Origin: Pedobacter sp. SYSU D00535
GTDB taxonomy: Bacteria; Bacteroidota; Bacteroidia; Sphingobacteriales; Sphingobacteriaceae
Length of the DNA stretch: 48,105 bases
Direction: 5' to 3'
NCBI RefSeq assembly: GCF_017355855.1
Contig: NZ_JAFEWD010000019.1
Location: 1 to 48,105 of the forward strand
Positions 35,736-46,200 of this stretch are shown in pieces; the stretch's first letter is position 1; every line of letters begins with the position of its first letter. The notes beneath the pieces are model-generated. The model ran no database searches and was not told the DNA's origin. It saw only the letters and a list, made by a program, of their open reading frames with translations. Both the position numbers and the translations under genes were made by a program.

Positions 35736-38504
35736 CTAAAATCTGATATTGTAGTTAACAAAAGGGATCGCGGTACCAAAGATCGATAGCTTATAGCCGT
35801 TTATTGCACCATTCTCAGTAGCAAAATAACTGGCGAAAGCATTCTTCCGGGCCGTAAGATTATAAATACCGAAAGTCCAGGAATTATGGGTCAGCTGTTT
35901 CACCTTGTGATTGCCCTCTATATTCAGGGAGATATCTGTTCTGAAATAGTCCGGTATCCGGTACGCATTACGATCGGAATACAGCACCCGCTGTCCTCCC
36001 ATATAGGTATATTTTCCAATCGGAAGCGTAATAGGCCGACCGGTGCTGTAAGTAGCATTAAAAGAAAAACTGTAGCGGTGCGAGAAGCGGTAGTTGCTGA
36101 TCAGGGTCAGGTCGTGCGGTTTATCATGGTTTGAAGGATAAAAATTACCTCTGTTTACCGATTCGCTCCCCGAGACTTCATCCGTTTTCAGAAAAGTGCG
36201 CGAGTAGGTATAGCTGACCCAGCCGTTCACCTTGCCTGTTAACTTCTTTACCAGAAACTCCACACCGTAGGCCTTTCCCCTGGTGTTGATCACATCCTGC
36301 TCGATGTGATGATTCAACACCAGCGTGGCCCCGCTTTTATAGTCCAGATAATCATTCAGGCGTTTGTAGTAGCCCTCTACAGAAGTTTCGATGGTGTTTG
36401 ACTTGAAGTTCTTATACAAGCCCAGCGAGAATTGATCCCCTCTTTGTGGTTTCACGTTCAGATCACTCAACTTCCAGACATCCGTTGGGGACATGGAAGT
36501 GGTGTTGGAAAGCATATGGATATACTGGCGAAGGCTGTTATAACTCGTTTTGATCGAAAAATCAGGACTTAAGGCAAAACGCGCTGCTAATCGGTATTCC
36601 GGTCCATGATAGGTCTTTGCTATCTCCCCTTTCTTAACCGTTTTTGTTCCCACGATATTGCCTTCATTTTTAGGCAGTCCCGCTGCATAAAGCGTAGTGG
36701 TAGCAGGACCAAAATTATTGAAAAGTGAGTAGCGCAAACCGAGATTGAAGGATACGGAAGGAGACAGATCAAAGCGCTCGCCGAAGTAGGCAGCAGTTTC
36801 CAGGGCTTGTTCTTTTGCAATGACGTCAGCTACAATCAGCGAGCGATCGTGATAGGGCTGCAGATTCCCTGGCTGCGACCGGTAGTATATGGATTGTAGC
36901 CCGAAATCGAAGGTGTGTTTGGGACTTAAATAGTAGTTGAAGTCTGCTTTAAAATTCGCCTGATTGATATGGAAGCGTAACTTGTAGGCTATATCATCCT
37001 GGTAATTACTATAGTTCTGATATTGATACTTGTCGAAACCGGTAGTCAAAACACTGTGCAGCTTGTTAGTATACGCGTGCTTCCACTTCAGGGAAAGGTT
37101 TTGGTTCAGATAGGAATAAGAAGTATCACTGGCCAGGTTCGAATTATCGTTGCTCAAATATCCGGTAAGGTAAAAAGAGTTTTTCGTGTTCTGCTCATGA
37201 CTAACATTCAGATTTAAGTCGTAAAAACCTGCTTTTGCATCTTTGTAGCCTGCTTTCTCAGGAAGAATCCGAAGGAGCCAGTTGGAGTAAGTCATCCGAC
37301 CGCCAAGGATAAAGGAGGTTTTATCTTTAATGATCGGCCCCTCCACATTTACCCTGCTGGTTAGCAGTCCTAATCCTGCCGAACCTGCAATTTCTTTTTT
37401 GTTTCCTTCCCGGCTGGTAAGTTCCAAAACAGAGGACAATCGCCCGCCGAACTTCGCGGGAATACTGCTTTTGTACAGCTGCACATCCTTGATCACTTCA
37501 GGATTAAAGGCTGAGAAGAAGCCGAAGAAGTGCGAGGGATTATAAACAGTAGCGTCGTTGAATAAGATGAGATTTTGATCTACGGCACCTCCCCTAACAT
37601 TGAAGCCGGTGCTTGACTCCCCAACTGATTTTACCCCCGGCAGGGTAAGTACTACCCGCAGCACATCCGCCTCTCCAAAAACCGTTGGCACCTGTTTGAT
37701 CGTTTTGATATCCAACTTTTCTACGCCCATCTGCACATTGCGGATGTTAGAAGCCTTATCGGCTGATATTACCACTTCCTTCAACGAGAGCAGTTGCTCC
37801 TGCACGTTGATATCAAGCTTTCCGTCTGCGTAAAGGAGCACCTGTCTTCTGGTATCCCGCACACCGATTGCCCGGATAAGCAGCTCATGTTTGCCTTTGG
37901 GAAGGGTTAATGAGTAAAAGCCGAACTGATTGGTAGCGGTGCCAATCCTCGGACTGGCTATGTAGATGGCGGCACCAGATATGGGCTCGCCCGTCTTGGC
38001 ACTCCGAATATAGCCAGCGAGAGTCGCGTTACCCCTTTCACCTCCGGCCGCACTCCCGATGGTATAAACCTTATTTTCCAGGGTCGCCGCGGCCGCTTCT
38101 TTTCGTCCCGATTCGAGATCAGCCAGGGCAAAATCTCTGACCGGCTCCTTTTTCGGTCGGTCGGGCAGATATTGAGACGGCAGCTCGGTGACGATGGATT
38201 TATTTTTAGTGATGAAAACGGAGTTGGTACCGTAGAAGGTTGAATAGGCGTCCAACGGCTTCAATACTTCATCCAACACGTCCCTGACCGGCTTGTTCGT
38301 CGCTGACAAGGAGATCTTTAGACTGTCAAAATCCGCCTGATCGTAATAAAATCGCAGCGAGCTCTGGCGCTCCAGCGACCGCACAAAGTCCTCCATGGAG
38401 CCATCCTGCTGATTGATCGTTACCAACGCATCGCTTTGCGCCCGGACCGACTGCAGCCCTGCAATCAGCAAAAAAGAGAATAACAATAGGTATAATGTTT
38501 TCAT
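35736..38504 (-). CDS. TonB-dependent receptor with STN and carboxypeptidase-like domains
   Basis: The 922-residue protein has a signal peptide to about residue 22, an STN (secretin/TonB N-terminal) domain (about 25-105), a carboxypeptidase regulatory-like domain (about 165-250; GYIRSAKTGEPISGAAIYIA), a plug (STGFNVRGGAVDQNLILFND, near 300) and a C-terminal barrel ending in NYNIRF. It imports an unknown large substrate with energy from TonB. STN domains usually signal to an anti-sigma factor, but no FecR or ECF sigma gene is present in the window, so the partner may be elsewhere or lost. Confidence 0.93.
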   Translation of the reverse strand: MKTLYLLLFSFLLIAGLQSVRAQSDALVTINQQDGSMEDFVRSLERQSSLRFYYDQADFDSLKISLSATNKPVRDVLDEVLKPLDAYSTFYGTNSVFITKNKSIVTELPSQYLPDRPKKEPVRDFALADLESGRKEAAAATLENKVYTIGSAAGGERGNATLAGYIRSAKTGEPISGAAIYIASPRIGTATNQFGFYSLTLPKGKHELLIRAIGVRDTRRQVLLYADGKLDINVQEQLLSLKEVVISADKASNIRNVQMGVEKLDIKTIKQVPTVFGEADVLRVVLTLPGVKSVGESSTGFNVRGGAVDQNLILFNDATVYNPSHFFGFFSAFNPEVIKDVQLYKSSIPAKFGGRLSSVLELTSREGNKKEIAGSAGLGLLTSRVNVEGPIIKDKTSFILGGRMTYSNWLLRILPEKAGYKDAKAGFYDLNLNVSHEQNTKNSFYLTGYLSNDNSNLASDTSYSYLNQNLSLKWKHAYTNKLHSVLTTGFDKYQYQNYSNYQDDIAYKLRFHINQANFKADFNYYLSPKHTFDFGLQSIYYRSQPGNLQPYHDRSLIVADVIAKEQALETAAYFGERFDLSPSVSFNLGLRYSLFNNFGPATTTLYAAGLPKNEGNIVGTKTVKKGEIAKTYHGPEYRLAARFALSPDFSIKTSYNSLRQYIHMLSNTTSMSPTDVWKLSDLNVKPQRGDQFSLGLYKNFKSNTIETSVEGYYKRLNDYLDYKSGATLVLNHHIEQDVINTRGKAYGVEFLVKKLTGKVNGWVSYTYSRTFLKTDEVSGSESVNRGNFYPSNHDKPHDLTLISNYRFSHRYSFSFNATYSTGRPITLPIGKYTYMGGQRVLYSDRNAYRIPDYFRTDISLNIEGNHKVKQLTHNSWTFGIYNLTARKNAFASYFATENGAINGYKLSIFGTAIPFVNYNIRF

Positions 38505-38505
38505 G

Positions 38506-39255
38506 CTACTGGCTACTGGTATCGTAAAACTTCACCAGATTGATCAAGGCCATCTCTTTGTTCGTTCTGAATTGCAATCGGTTGGTTTTGATGAATTGCT
38601 GGTTTATGGTGCCGGACTTTCCCGGCTGCTTTAATACTTTCAAAAGGCTTCTGCGGCTGGATACAGGATGATAGACCGAGTCTTTTAAAAGGTAATAGCG
38701 GGTGCTTTCAGATACCATTCTCTCGATTTTTGTAGCCCCTGCCGATTCTTTAATTGATTTTCGCCGGCGGGCAAGCAACTCTATTTTTCCCTTGTATAGC
38801 TGGTCGTAATAGCCGGGGGAAGGCAATCCCGATTTGGGCGGCAGTTTTTTGATATGTGTAAAGTAGTGCCCATGTATCTGGAAACCGTCCACCTTGGCGG
38901 CCTGAGCAATGAGCATAAACGAGTGATCGAAATTAGAGAGAGCTACTTCATCCCGCACCAGGTCGTACAACAATTGCACGTCCTGGTAGATTTTTCCTTC
39001 ATATACCAGCGTGCCATTGACAAGCGCCTGCTCTCTGAAATAACTGTGACCATTATCGAGACGATATGGATAGGCCCGGTAAATTCTGCCGTTAAATACC
39101 GGTGCTTCCTGTTTAAGAGCCCCTATATAGTACGATACTGCTCGATTCGAAACTTGCCGGACGAAACTACTATCGGTTTGGGTTTGTGAAAAGGCATTAA
39201 CAAAGGGAACCAGAAGGAAAACAGTACCCATGGCAAGCCTTAAAGCTTTATTCAT
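38506..39255 (-). CDS. Exported hypothetical protein heading the TonB-receptor operon
   Basis: The 249-residue protein has a signal peptide (MNKALRLAMGTVFLLVPFVNAFSQ). It is basic toward the C-terminus (RRKSIKESAGATKIERM, LRFRTNKEMALINLVKFYD) and contains YDQLYKGKIELLARR. I know similar Bacteroidota hypothetical proteins but no function. Its stop is one base from the start of the receptor gene, so it is the first gene of the four-gene unit. Confidence 0.75.
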   Translation of the reverse strand: MNKALRLAMGTVFLLVPFVNAFSQTQTDSSFVRQVSNRAVSYYIGALKQEAPVFNGRIYRAYPYRLDNGHSYFREQALVNGTLVYEGKIYQDVQLLYDLVRDEVALSNFDHSFMLIAQAAKVDGFQIHGHYFTHIKKLPPKSGLPSPGYYDQLYKGKIELLARRRKSIKESAGATKIERMVSESTRYYLLKDSVYHPVSSRRSLLKVLKQPGKSGTINQQFIKTNRLQFRTNKEMALINLVKFYDTSSQ

Positions 39256-39327
39256 AACAGTTTAGATCTGAAGCAATAATAAAAAAAAATTCTAATATAA
39301 CCTCAGTCTAACTAATCCCCTACTTCG

Positions 39328-40665
39328 TTAGGTGATAGCCGGGAAGGATGTCCCTTTGACTTTACTGTACAACTCGACTGCGTAAAGGTCAGTCATACCA
39401 GAAACGAAGTCGAGTACGCTTTGTATTCGGGAGTAAATATCTTCCTTCTCCGTATAAAACTGACCCGGAATCAACTTTACCAGCTTTTTATAATAATGCG
39501 TGTTATTATAGATAACTGCCGGAACGAATTCTTCGAGCAAGCCAGCCATTACCTTGTAGCCAGCCACTTCCTTCTGAATTACTGAGCTGTAATTATAGAT
39601 CTTGTCCACCGACACTTTTCCTACCGCTTTCCAGGCAGACGCGTAGGGCTCGGGTAAGGTATCCGTTAAGCTTTTGTTGAAATCGCCCTTTAGTATTGCT
39701 TCCTGCTCATCGAAAAAGATCCGGGCACAGGAGACTGCTAATGTGTTAATCGCTTTTGCCCGAAGCAGTCCCACCTTCGCGTCGTCGTCGTAGCCGCTGT
39801 TTAGCCTGTCTTCTATTTTCGGATCGTTGGCAAAGGGCAGTAGAAAGCTCTTTACCTGCTCGTACGTAAGGATCTTTAGCCGGTGCGCATCCTCGAGATC
39901 AATAATGCTGTAGCAGATATCGTCGGCCGCCTCCACTAAATAAACCAGCGGATGACGTTTGTAAATCAGCGGCTTCTCCAGCACCTTGGCCAGCTGCAGT
40001 TCGTTAGCGATCTTCCGGAAGGTTTCCTGTTCCGATTGAAAGAACCCGTACTTCTTCCGGTTTATTTCCGACTTCTCCCTGGCGATAGAGGCACAGGGGT
40101 ATTTGGCAATGGACGCCAGCGTAGAATAGGTTAAGGCGTAGGCATCGTTTCCTTTGCCGTGAAAGGGGTGGGTCAAAATCCGGATAGCATTGGCATTGCC
40201 CTCGAAATTGATCAGGTCATGCCATTGCTCGTTGTTCACGTCTTTCTGGTAGATTTTCCCATCACCATCTGTAAAATATCTGGAGATAGCCGCTTCCCCA
40301 GAATGGCCAAATGCGGGGTTTCCGAGATCGTGGGCAAGGGCAGCTGCAGCCACTATACTTCCCACCTCCGAGATCAGTGGTACCTCTTCAATGAGCTCCG
40401 GGTGCTGATCTTCTACCTGATTCAGAAAGATATTACCCATCGACCGGGCAACGCTGCTCACTTCCAGGCTATGTGTAAGACGATTGTGAACAAAGACACT
40501 CCCGGGAAGCGGAAATACCTGCGTCTTATTTTGCAAGCGCCGGAAAGGCGATGAGAAGATTAGCCGGTCATAATCCCGCTGAAAGTCCGTCCGGGCTTTA
40601 TCCTTGTCCAGTTTCTTGTCTTCTTGTCCAAATCGCTTATTCGAAAGCAGGTACTTCCACTCCAT
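39328..40665 (-). CDS. dgt: Deoxyguanosinetriphosphate triphosphohydrolase (dGTPase)
   Basis: The 445-residue protein is an HD-domain dNTP triphosphohydrolase that turns dGTP into deoxyguanosine and triphosphate. The metal ligands are in RLTHSLEV (His65) and AHDLGNPAFGH (His112, Asp113). The N-terminal DYDRLIFSSPFRRLQNKTQV and the later HPLVYLVEAADDICYSI (third Asp) are typical of the family. It is a single gene; a TAACTTTG element lies 46 bases upstream. Confidence 0.93.
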   Translation of the reverse strand: MEWKYLLSNKRFGQEDKKLDKDKARTDFQRDYDRLIFSSPFRRLQNKTQVFPLPGSVFVHNRLTHSLEVSSVARSMGNIFLNQVEDQHPELIEEVPLISEVGSIVAAAALAHDLGNPAFGHSGEAAISRYFTDGDGKIYQKDVNNEQWHDLINFEGNANAIRILTHPFHGKGNDAYALTYSTLASIAKYPCASIAREKSEINRKKYGFFQSEQETFRKIANELQLAKVLEKPLIYKRHPLVYLVEAADDICYSIIDLEDAHRLKILTYEQVKSFLLPFANDPKIEDRLNSGYDDDAKVGLLRAKAINTLAVSCARIFFDEQEAILKGDFNKSLTDTLPEPYASAWKAVGKVSVDKIYNYSSVIQKEVAGYKVMAGLLEEFVPAVIYNNTHYYKKLVKLIPGQFYTEKEDIYSRIQSVLDFVSGMTDLYAVELYSKVKGTSFPAIT

Positions 40666-40710
40666 AAAGTTAAATCTATCTAAACCAAATGTGCCGTCTC
40701 AGGCAATGGC

Positions 40711-40718
40711 CAAAGTTA
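40711..40718 (-). promoter_or_regulatory. Bacteroidota -7-like element of dgt
   Basis: On the minus strand TAACTTTG matches the TAnnTTTG consensus of the Bacteroidota primary sigma factor. A good -33 TTG at the usual distance is not seen. Position relative to dgt (leader of about 38 bases) is reasonable. Confidence 0.35.
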
Positions 40719-40861
40719 TATTATTAGAACTATTCTCTTCAGAACTTTTGCAGCAGCCATCAGCACTACTACTCCATAACAAAAATTACTTTTTCCGAAC
40801 ATCCTTTAACTTTCCGTGTTCAGCAGAATAGAGAACGGTCAGCATTTAAAATTTTAAGCCT

Positions 40862-40990
40862 ATGAAATTATATGCGATAGATCCCGAAGAGGAGCTGGAC
40901 AGCGACATTGCGGGCAATGAAGAGCAGGTGCTGCTGGATGATGACAGCCTGGACACCGACGAAAGCGAACTCGACGATGATGACGACTAA
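40862..40990 (+). CDS. Very acidic 42-residue mini-protein
   Basis: ATG at 40862 starts MKLYAIDPEEELDSDIAG and runs 42 residues to TAA at 40990. Twenty of the residues are Asp or Glu, ending in a run of five Asp. There is no membrane segment. A gene of 72 residues follows 25 bases later in the same direction, which supports real translation of both. The family is not recognised. A role as DNA mimic or as charge carrier is speculation. Confidence 0.55.
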   Translation: MKLYAIDPEEELDSDIAGNEEQVLLDDDSLDTDESELDDDDD

Positions 40991-41015
40991 GAACTACATC
41001 TAAAACAATAAAAGT

Positions 41016-41234
41016 ATGAAGTATTATTTAGTAACCTGGACTGCCGAGAACCAGGAGGGGGAAAACTTTTCGGGTAATGCCAGCATGCAATGGGATGGCG
41101 ACATGCCCTCCGATGAGGATATCATCGAAAACCTGAAGGTCGGACAGCCGAAACTCAAAGATTATCACATCACCCTGCAGGACAAACTCGGATTTAATTC
41201 ACAACAAGAGCTGGACAAGTATGGCAGCCAGTAA
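41016..41234 (+). CDS. Small hypothetical protein
   Basis: The 72-residue protein (MKYYLVTWTAENQEGENFSG to YGSQ) is acidic and likely a small alpha/beta domain. It contains MPSDEDIIENLKVGQPKLKD. I do not recognise the family. It follows the acidic mini-gene and is convergent with recQ (23 bases between stops). Confidence 0.65.
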   Translation: MKYYLVTWTAENQEGENFSGNASMQWDGDMPSDEDIIENLKVGQPKLKDYHITLQDKLGFNSQQELDKYGSQ

Positions 41235-41257
41235 AGGTGCTGATGGTTAGGTGATTG

Positions 41258-43150
41258 TTAGAGATAGTATTTGACTCCATCGGACTTTATCTTGCCGGCA
41301 TCCAGCAGATTACGTAAAGCCGCCAGCCGTTCTGCTTCAGTGCCTGCCTTGATGGCCAGAATTAACTCATCGACGGAGAGGTGCTGCCCCGCGAGAAGCT
41401 GCAGGATCTCAAAGGTAATTTTATCGAATACTGCGTTTCCGGATGTGGCCTTCTTTTCTTCGATACAGACATCGCATACCCCACACTTTTCCGCTTCCAG
41501 CTCGTCAAAATAGGCTAAAAGAAGCTTGCTCCGGCAGGTTTTTGCTTCCGCATAGGCGATTACCGCCTTTACTTGCGATTCCATCACGCGCTTTCGTTCC
41601 TCAATGAATTTCCAGTCGATGACCAGATGCTGGGAATCGGCCCGTGCCTTCAGAAAGGTCAGCTGAGGCTTATCGGTCTGCTTCAGGTAGCTGATCAACT
41701 CCAGTTCCTCCAGCTTCTCCAACACTTTCACTACCTCCTCCATACGCATGTTGGTTCGTTTGGCCATATCGGCTTCACGAATCAAACTGTATCCTTCAAA
41801 CAGGCCGCCATAAGAGCGGAGTAAAGTTTTGATAAAGAAATCGTAATTGCTGTATTCTATCTGAAACCGGTAAAGGTCTTCAGAGGAGACAATAATTCTG
41901 ACCCGCGAGGGCAGGTACACACTTTCACTAACGGCAATATACTCGTCGTGCTCCAGAAATTTCAGCGCGTTAAGGGTCTTCAGCGGCTCCAGCTTATAGC
42001 GGGTACAAAAATCTGCAATATCAAATTCGAAGGTCAGCCCTTCGCCTGCTTCGTAGGCCAGCTGATAGTAATTTCCCAGATGATAATAGAGCTGTTTGAT
42101 CTCCTGCAGTGCCGGAAAGCTCTGTTCAAACTTCCGCTCCAGTTGCAAGCGATCCGATTGATTATATAAGAGCACCCCAAAGGATTTCTTCTCATCCCGG
42201 CCGGCACGTCCCGCTTCCTGGTAATAGGCTTCCAAACTTTCGGGCAGGTCCAGATGTACCACAAAACGCACATCGGGTTTATCGATACCCATCCCGAAGG
42301 CATTTGTTGCTACCACTACCCTAATTTTATTGCTTTTCCAGGCCTCCTGCTTTTCACTCCGCAACGGGGTGGGCAAACCGGCATGGTAAAAATCGGCGCT
42401 TACCCCTTCCCTGTTTAGCATGCGGGCTACCTCCTGTGTCTCCCGGCGGTTGCGCACGTACACAATACCCGTTCCTTTTACATTCCGGGCGATCGTCAGC
42501 AGCTTTCTGAACTTATTTTCTTCATGGGCTACCACGTAGCTCAGGTTTTTCCGCTCGAAGCTTTTCCGGAAAACATTTCTTTCCCTGAAGGTCAGCTTAT
42601 CCTGGATATCTTCAACCACCCGTTCTGTGGCAGTGGCGGTAAGCGCCAAAAAAGGAACCTTGGGATGTAGTTCGCGTAACTCAGCGAGATGAAGGTAGGG
42701 CGGCCGAAAGTCGTAGCCCCACTGGGAAATACAATGTGCCTCATCGATAGCAAAGAGATTCACCTTCATGTATTTGACGCGCTCCCGGACCAGGTCAGAC
42801 ATCAACCTTTCCGGAGAAACATACAAGAACTTGATCTTGCCGTAGACACAGTTGTCAAGCATAATGTCGACCTCCCTTTTACTCATTCCTGAGATAATGG
42901 CAACCGCTTCAATGCCCTTTGCCCGCAGGTTCTCTACCTGATCCTTCATCAAGGCGATGAGCGGAGATACCACGATACAAATGCCTGGCTGCACCATGGC
43001 CGGAACCTGGAAACAGATCGACTTTCCCCCTCCTGTTGGCAGCAACGCCAGCGTATCCTTTCCTTCAAGTACTGAATTGATAATGTCTGCCTGCAGCGGC
43101 CTGAACGACGAATAATTCCAGTACTTGTTTAAAACCTCGTAAATCGACAT
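41258..43150 (-). CDS. recQ: ATP-dependent DNA helicase RecQ
   Basis: The 630-residue superfamily 2 helicase unwinds DNA 3' to 5'. Motif I is LLPTGGGKS (Lys43), motif II DEAHCISQWGYDFRP (near 138), and motif VI QEAGRAGRDE. The RecQ C-terminal zinc-binding cysteines are visible (CRSKLLLAYF, then CGVCDVC), followed by a winged-helix domain. A complete HRDC domain is not obvious; the end (HLSVDELILAIKAG) is a short helical domain. It is divergent from the amidohydrolase gene. Confidence 0.95.
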   Translation of the reverse strand: MSIYEVLNKYWNYSSFRPLQADIINSVLEGKDTLALLPTGGGKSICFQVPAMVQPGICIVVSPLIALMKDQVENLRAKGIEAVAIISGMSKREVDIMLDNCVYGKIKFLYVSPERLMSDLVRERVKYMKVNLFAIDEAHCISQWGYDFRPPYLHLAELRELHPKVPFLALTATATERVVEDIQDKLTFRERNVFRKSFERKNLSYVVAHEENKFRKLLTIARNVKGTGIVYVRNRRETQEVARMLNREGVSADFYHAGLPTPLRSEKQEAWKSNKIRVVVATNAFGMGIDKPDVRFVVHLDLPESLEAYYQEAGRAGRDEKKSFGVLLYNQSDRLQLERKFEQSFPALQEIKQLYYHLGNYYQLAYEAGEGLTFEFDIADFCTRYKLEPLKTLNALKFLEHDEYIAVSESVYLPSRVRIIVSSEDLYRFQIEYSNYDFFIKTLLRSYGGLFEGYSLIREADMAKRTNMRMEEVVKVLEKLEELELISYLKQTDKPQLTFLKARADSQHLVIDWKFIEERKRVMESQVKAVIAYAEAKTCRSKLLLAYFDELEAEKCGVCDVCIEEKKATSGNAVFDKITFEILQLLAGQHLSVDELILAIKAGTEAERLAALRNLLDAGKIKSDGVKYYL

Positions 43151-43216
43151 CGTGTCAAAACTACCAAATAGTGTAATATTTCACAGGATTATTAGTTAAG
43201 GGGATTGAACACAAAG

Positions 43217-43224
43217 TATATTTG
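43217..43224 (+). promoter_or_regulatory. Bacteroidota -7-like element before amidohydrolase
   Basis: TATATTTG fits TAnnTTTG perfectly. A weak -33 (TTAGTT) lies about 19 bases upstream. The leader to ATG 43246 would be short, about 15 bases. Confidence 0.5.
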
Positions 43225-43245
43225 CACGCAATTCGTACTTAGATA

Positions 43246-46200
43246 ATGAATAAATTTCTCCCGCTTCTACTTCTTTTCTCATCTCAATTAGTATTTGCTC
43301 AGAAAGCTGAGAGCCCCAAATGGAACGTTGAAAAACCTACAGGACCTGTAAAATCGGTGTCATTTACGACAGATGAAGGAACCTGGATGAATTTGGATGT
43401 AAGTCCGAACGGAAAAGAGATCGTATTTGATCTGCTCGGAGATATTTATAAAATGCCCATCGGAGGAGGCAAGGCCACGATCCTTGCCGGAGGAATGGCC
43501 TATGAAGTACAGCCAAGATTCAGTCCGAACGGAAAATACATCGCTTATACCAGCGATAAAGATGGAGGCGACAACATCTGGATCATGAATGCGGATGGTT
43601 CCGGCAAGCGTGCGATCTCCAAAGAAAGCTTCCGCCTGCTCAACAATCCCTCCTGGACGCCGGATAATCAATACATTATTGCAAGGAAGCACTTCACCAG
43701 CACCCGCTCACTGGGAGCAGGAGAAATGTGGATGTACCATATCGCCGGAGGTGGTGATGGCGTGCAGTTGACGAAGCGTAAAAACGATCAGCAGGATGCT
43801 GGCGAGCCGGAAGTATCTCCGGATGGAAAATATGTATACTACAGCGAGGATGTAAGTCCCGGCCCTTATTTTCAATACAACAAAGACCCCAATGGGGAAA
43901 TCTACAACATCAAACGTCTAAACCGGGAAACCGGAGAGATCGAAACGGTAACCGGTGGTCAGGGTGGCGCGGTGCGACCCGAAGTTTCTCCTGATGGTAG
44001 ACTATTGGCATTTGTGAGAAGGGTACGACTTAAGTCGGTGCTGTTCCTGCACGACCTGACAACTGGTGAGGAATGGCCTGTTTATGATGACCTTTCCCGG
44101 GACCAGCAAGAAACCTGGGCCATCTTTGGCGTGTACCCTAACTTCGCCTGGACGCCTGACAGCAAAAATTTAATTTTCTACGCCAAGGGAAAGATCAGAA
44201 ATCTGGACGTGAATTCACAGGTAGTTTCCGTCATCCCATTTGAAGCAACTTCATCTCATACCATCACCGATGCGCTGCGCTTCGAGCAGAAAGTTTACAA
44301 CGAAGAGTTTCAGGCGAAGATGATCCGCCAGCTAAGCACTTCGCCGGACGGGAAAAAGGTCGCCTTCAACGCTGCCGGCTATATTTACCTGAAGGACCTG
44401 CCCAACGGTAAGCCGGAACGCATCACCAAGGGGACAGAATTTGAGTTTGAGCCGGAATTTAGTCCCGACGGAAAATCGCTGGTCTACGTAAGCTGGACTG
44501 ACGACACGAAGGGTTCTATCAAAAAGTACGATATCAGCAGCGGCAGGGTAAGTACTATTACGGACGAGAAAGGCTTTTACTATTCGCCCAGGTTTTCCCG
44601 CAAAGGAGACCGGATCGTCTATAGAAAAGGTACCGGAAATGCGATGCTGGGCTTTAGCTACGGAAAAAACCCGGGTATCTACTTGGTGTCCGGTAATGGC
44701 GGCAACGCAGTCAAGCTGTCCGACAACGGAATAAAGCCGATGTTTAACCACAACGACAGCAGGATCTATTTTCAAACACGTGAAGGAGATAAAAAAGCCT
44801 TGAAGAGCATGGATCTGAATGGTGCGAACGTGAGGACTCATTATGTATCCCAGTATGCTACTCAGTTTGTACCGAGTCCTGATGGAAAATGGCTGGCCTT
44901 TACTGAGCTGTTTAACGCCTATGTCACTCCACTGGTGAATACCAATAATTACCTGGAACTTTCCTCGACCAACAAATCGCTGCCCCTTACCAAAGTAACG
45001 CGCGATGCCGGGAACTATTTACACTGGAGCAAGGACAGTAAAAAGCTGCACTGGACATCGGGCCCTGAGTACTTTGCGAGGGAGATCAAAAACTCTTTCA
45101 GCTTTGTAGACGGAGCTCCATCCGCCCTTCCCGCAATCGATAGTATCGGACTGGACTTGGGATTGACGCTGAAAGCAGATGTTCCCAATACCACCATTGC
45201 ACTCACCAACGCCCGCATTATTACCATGAAGGGCGACCAGGTGATTGAAAATGGGACGATTGTAATTAAAGAAAATAAGATCACGGCAGTGGGTCCGGCA
45301 GATCAGGTAAAGGTGCCGGACGATGCGAAGGTGATCAGTGCCGACGGCCAGACCATCATGCCGGGGATTGTGGATGTTCACGCCCACCTGCCTACCAGTC
45401 CGGATGGTGTTTCGCCGCAGCAGGACTGGTCGTATTACACGAACCTCGCATTTGGGGTTACCACCGCTCACGACCCATCCAGCAATACAGAGATGGTTTT
45501 CAGTCAGGCCGAGATGCAGAAAGCTGGTATTACCGTCGGTCCGCGTATCTACTCGACAGGAACTATTCTTTACGGAGCTGAAGGTGATTTCAAAGCAGTA
45601 ATCAATAGCTTAGATGACGCCCGGTCACATCTTAGACGAATGAAAGCGGTAGGTGCCTTCTCTGTGAAATCCTACAACCAGCCACGCAGGGAGCAGCGCC
45701 AGCAGGTCATTCAGGCAGCGCGTGAATTGAAGATGGAGGTGATGCCAGAGGGAGGATCGACGTTCTGTCATAACATGTCGATGATCCTGGATGGTCATAC
45801 GGGTATTGAGCATAACATCCCGGTGGTTCCTGTCTACAAGGATGTGAAGAGCTTGTGGAATGCCAGCAAAACCGCCTACACGCCAACCTTGATTGTCAGC
45901 TACGGTAGCCAGTCGGGCGAAAACTTTTGGTACGACCGTACCAACGTATGGGAAAATGAGCGACTGCTAAACTTCACTCCCCGTGCAGTAGTAGATAGCC
46001 GCTCCCGCCGCCGGAATACTTCCGAGTTCGGCGATTATGGTCATATCGAGATCTCCAAGGCAGCAAAATCGCTGGCAGATGGAGGCACAAAAGTAAACCT
46101 GGGTGCACACGGGCAATTACAGGGCCTGGGCGCACATTGGGAGCTTTGGATGCTGGCACAGGGAGGGATGAGCAACCTGCAGGCGATCCGCTCGGCAACC

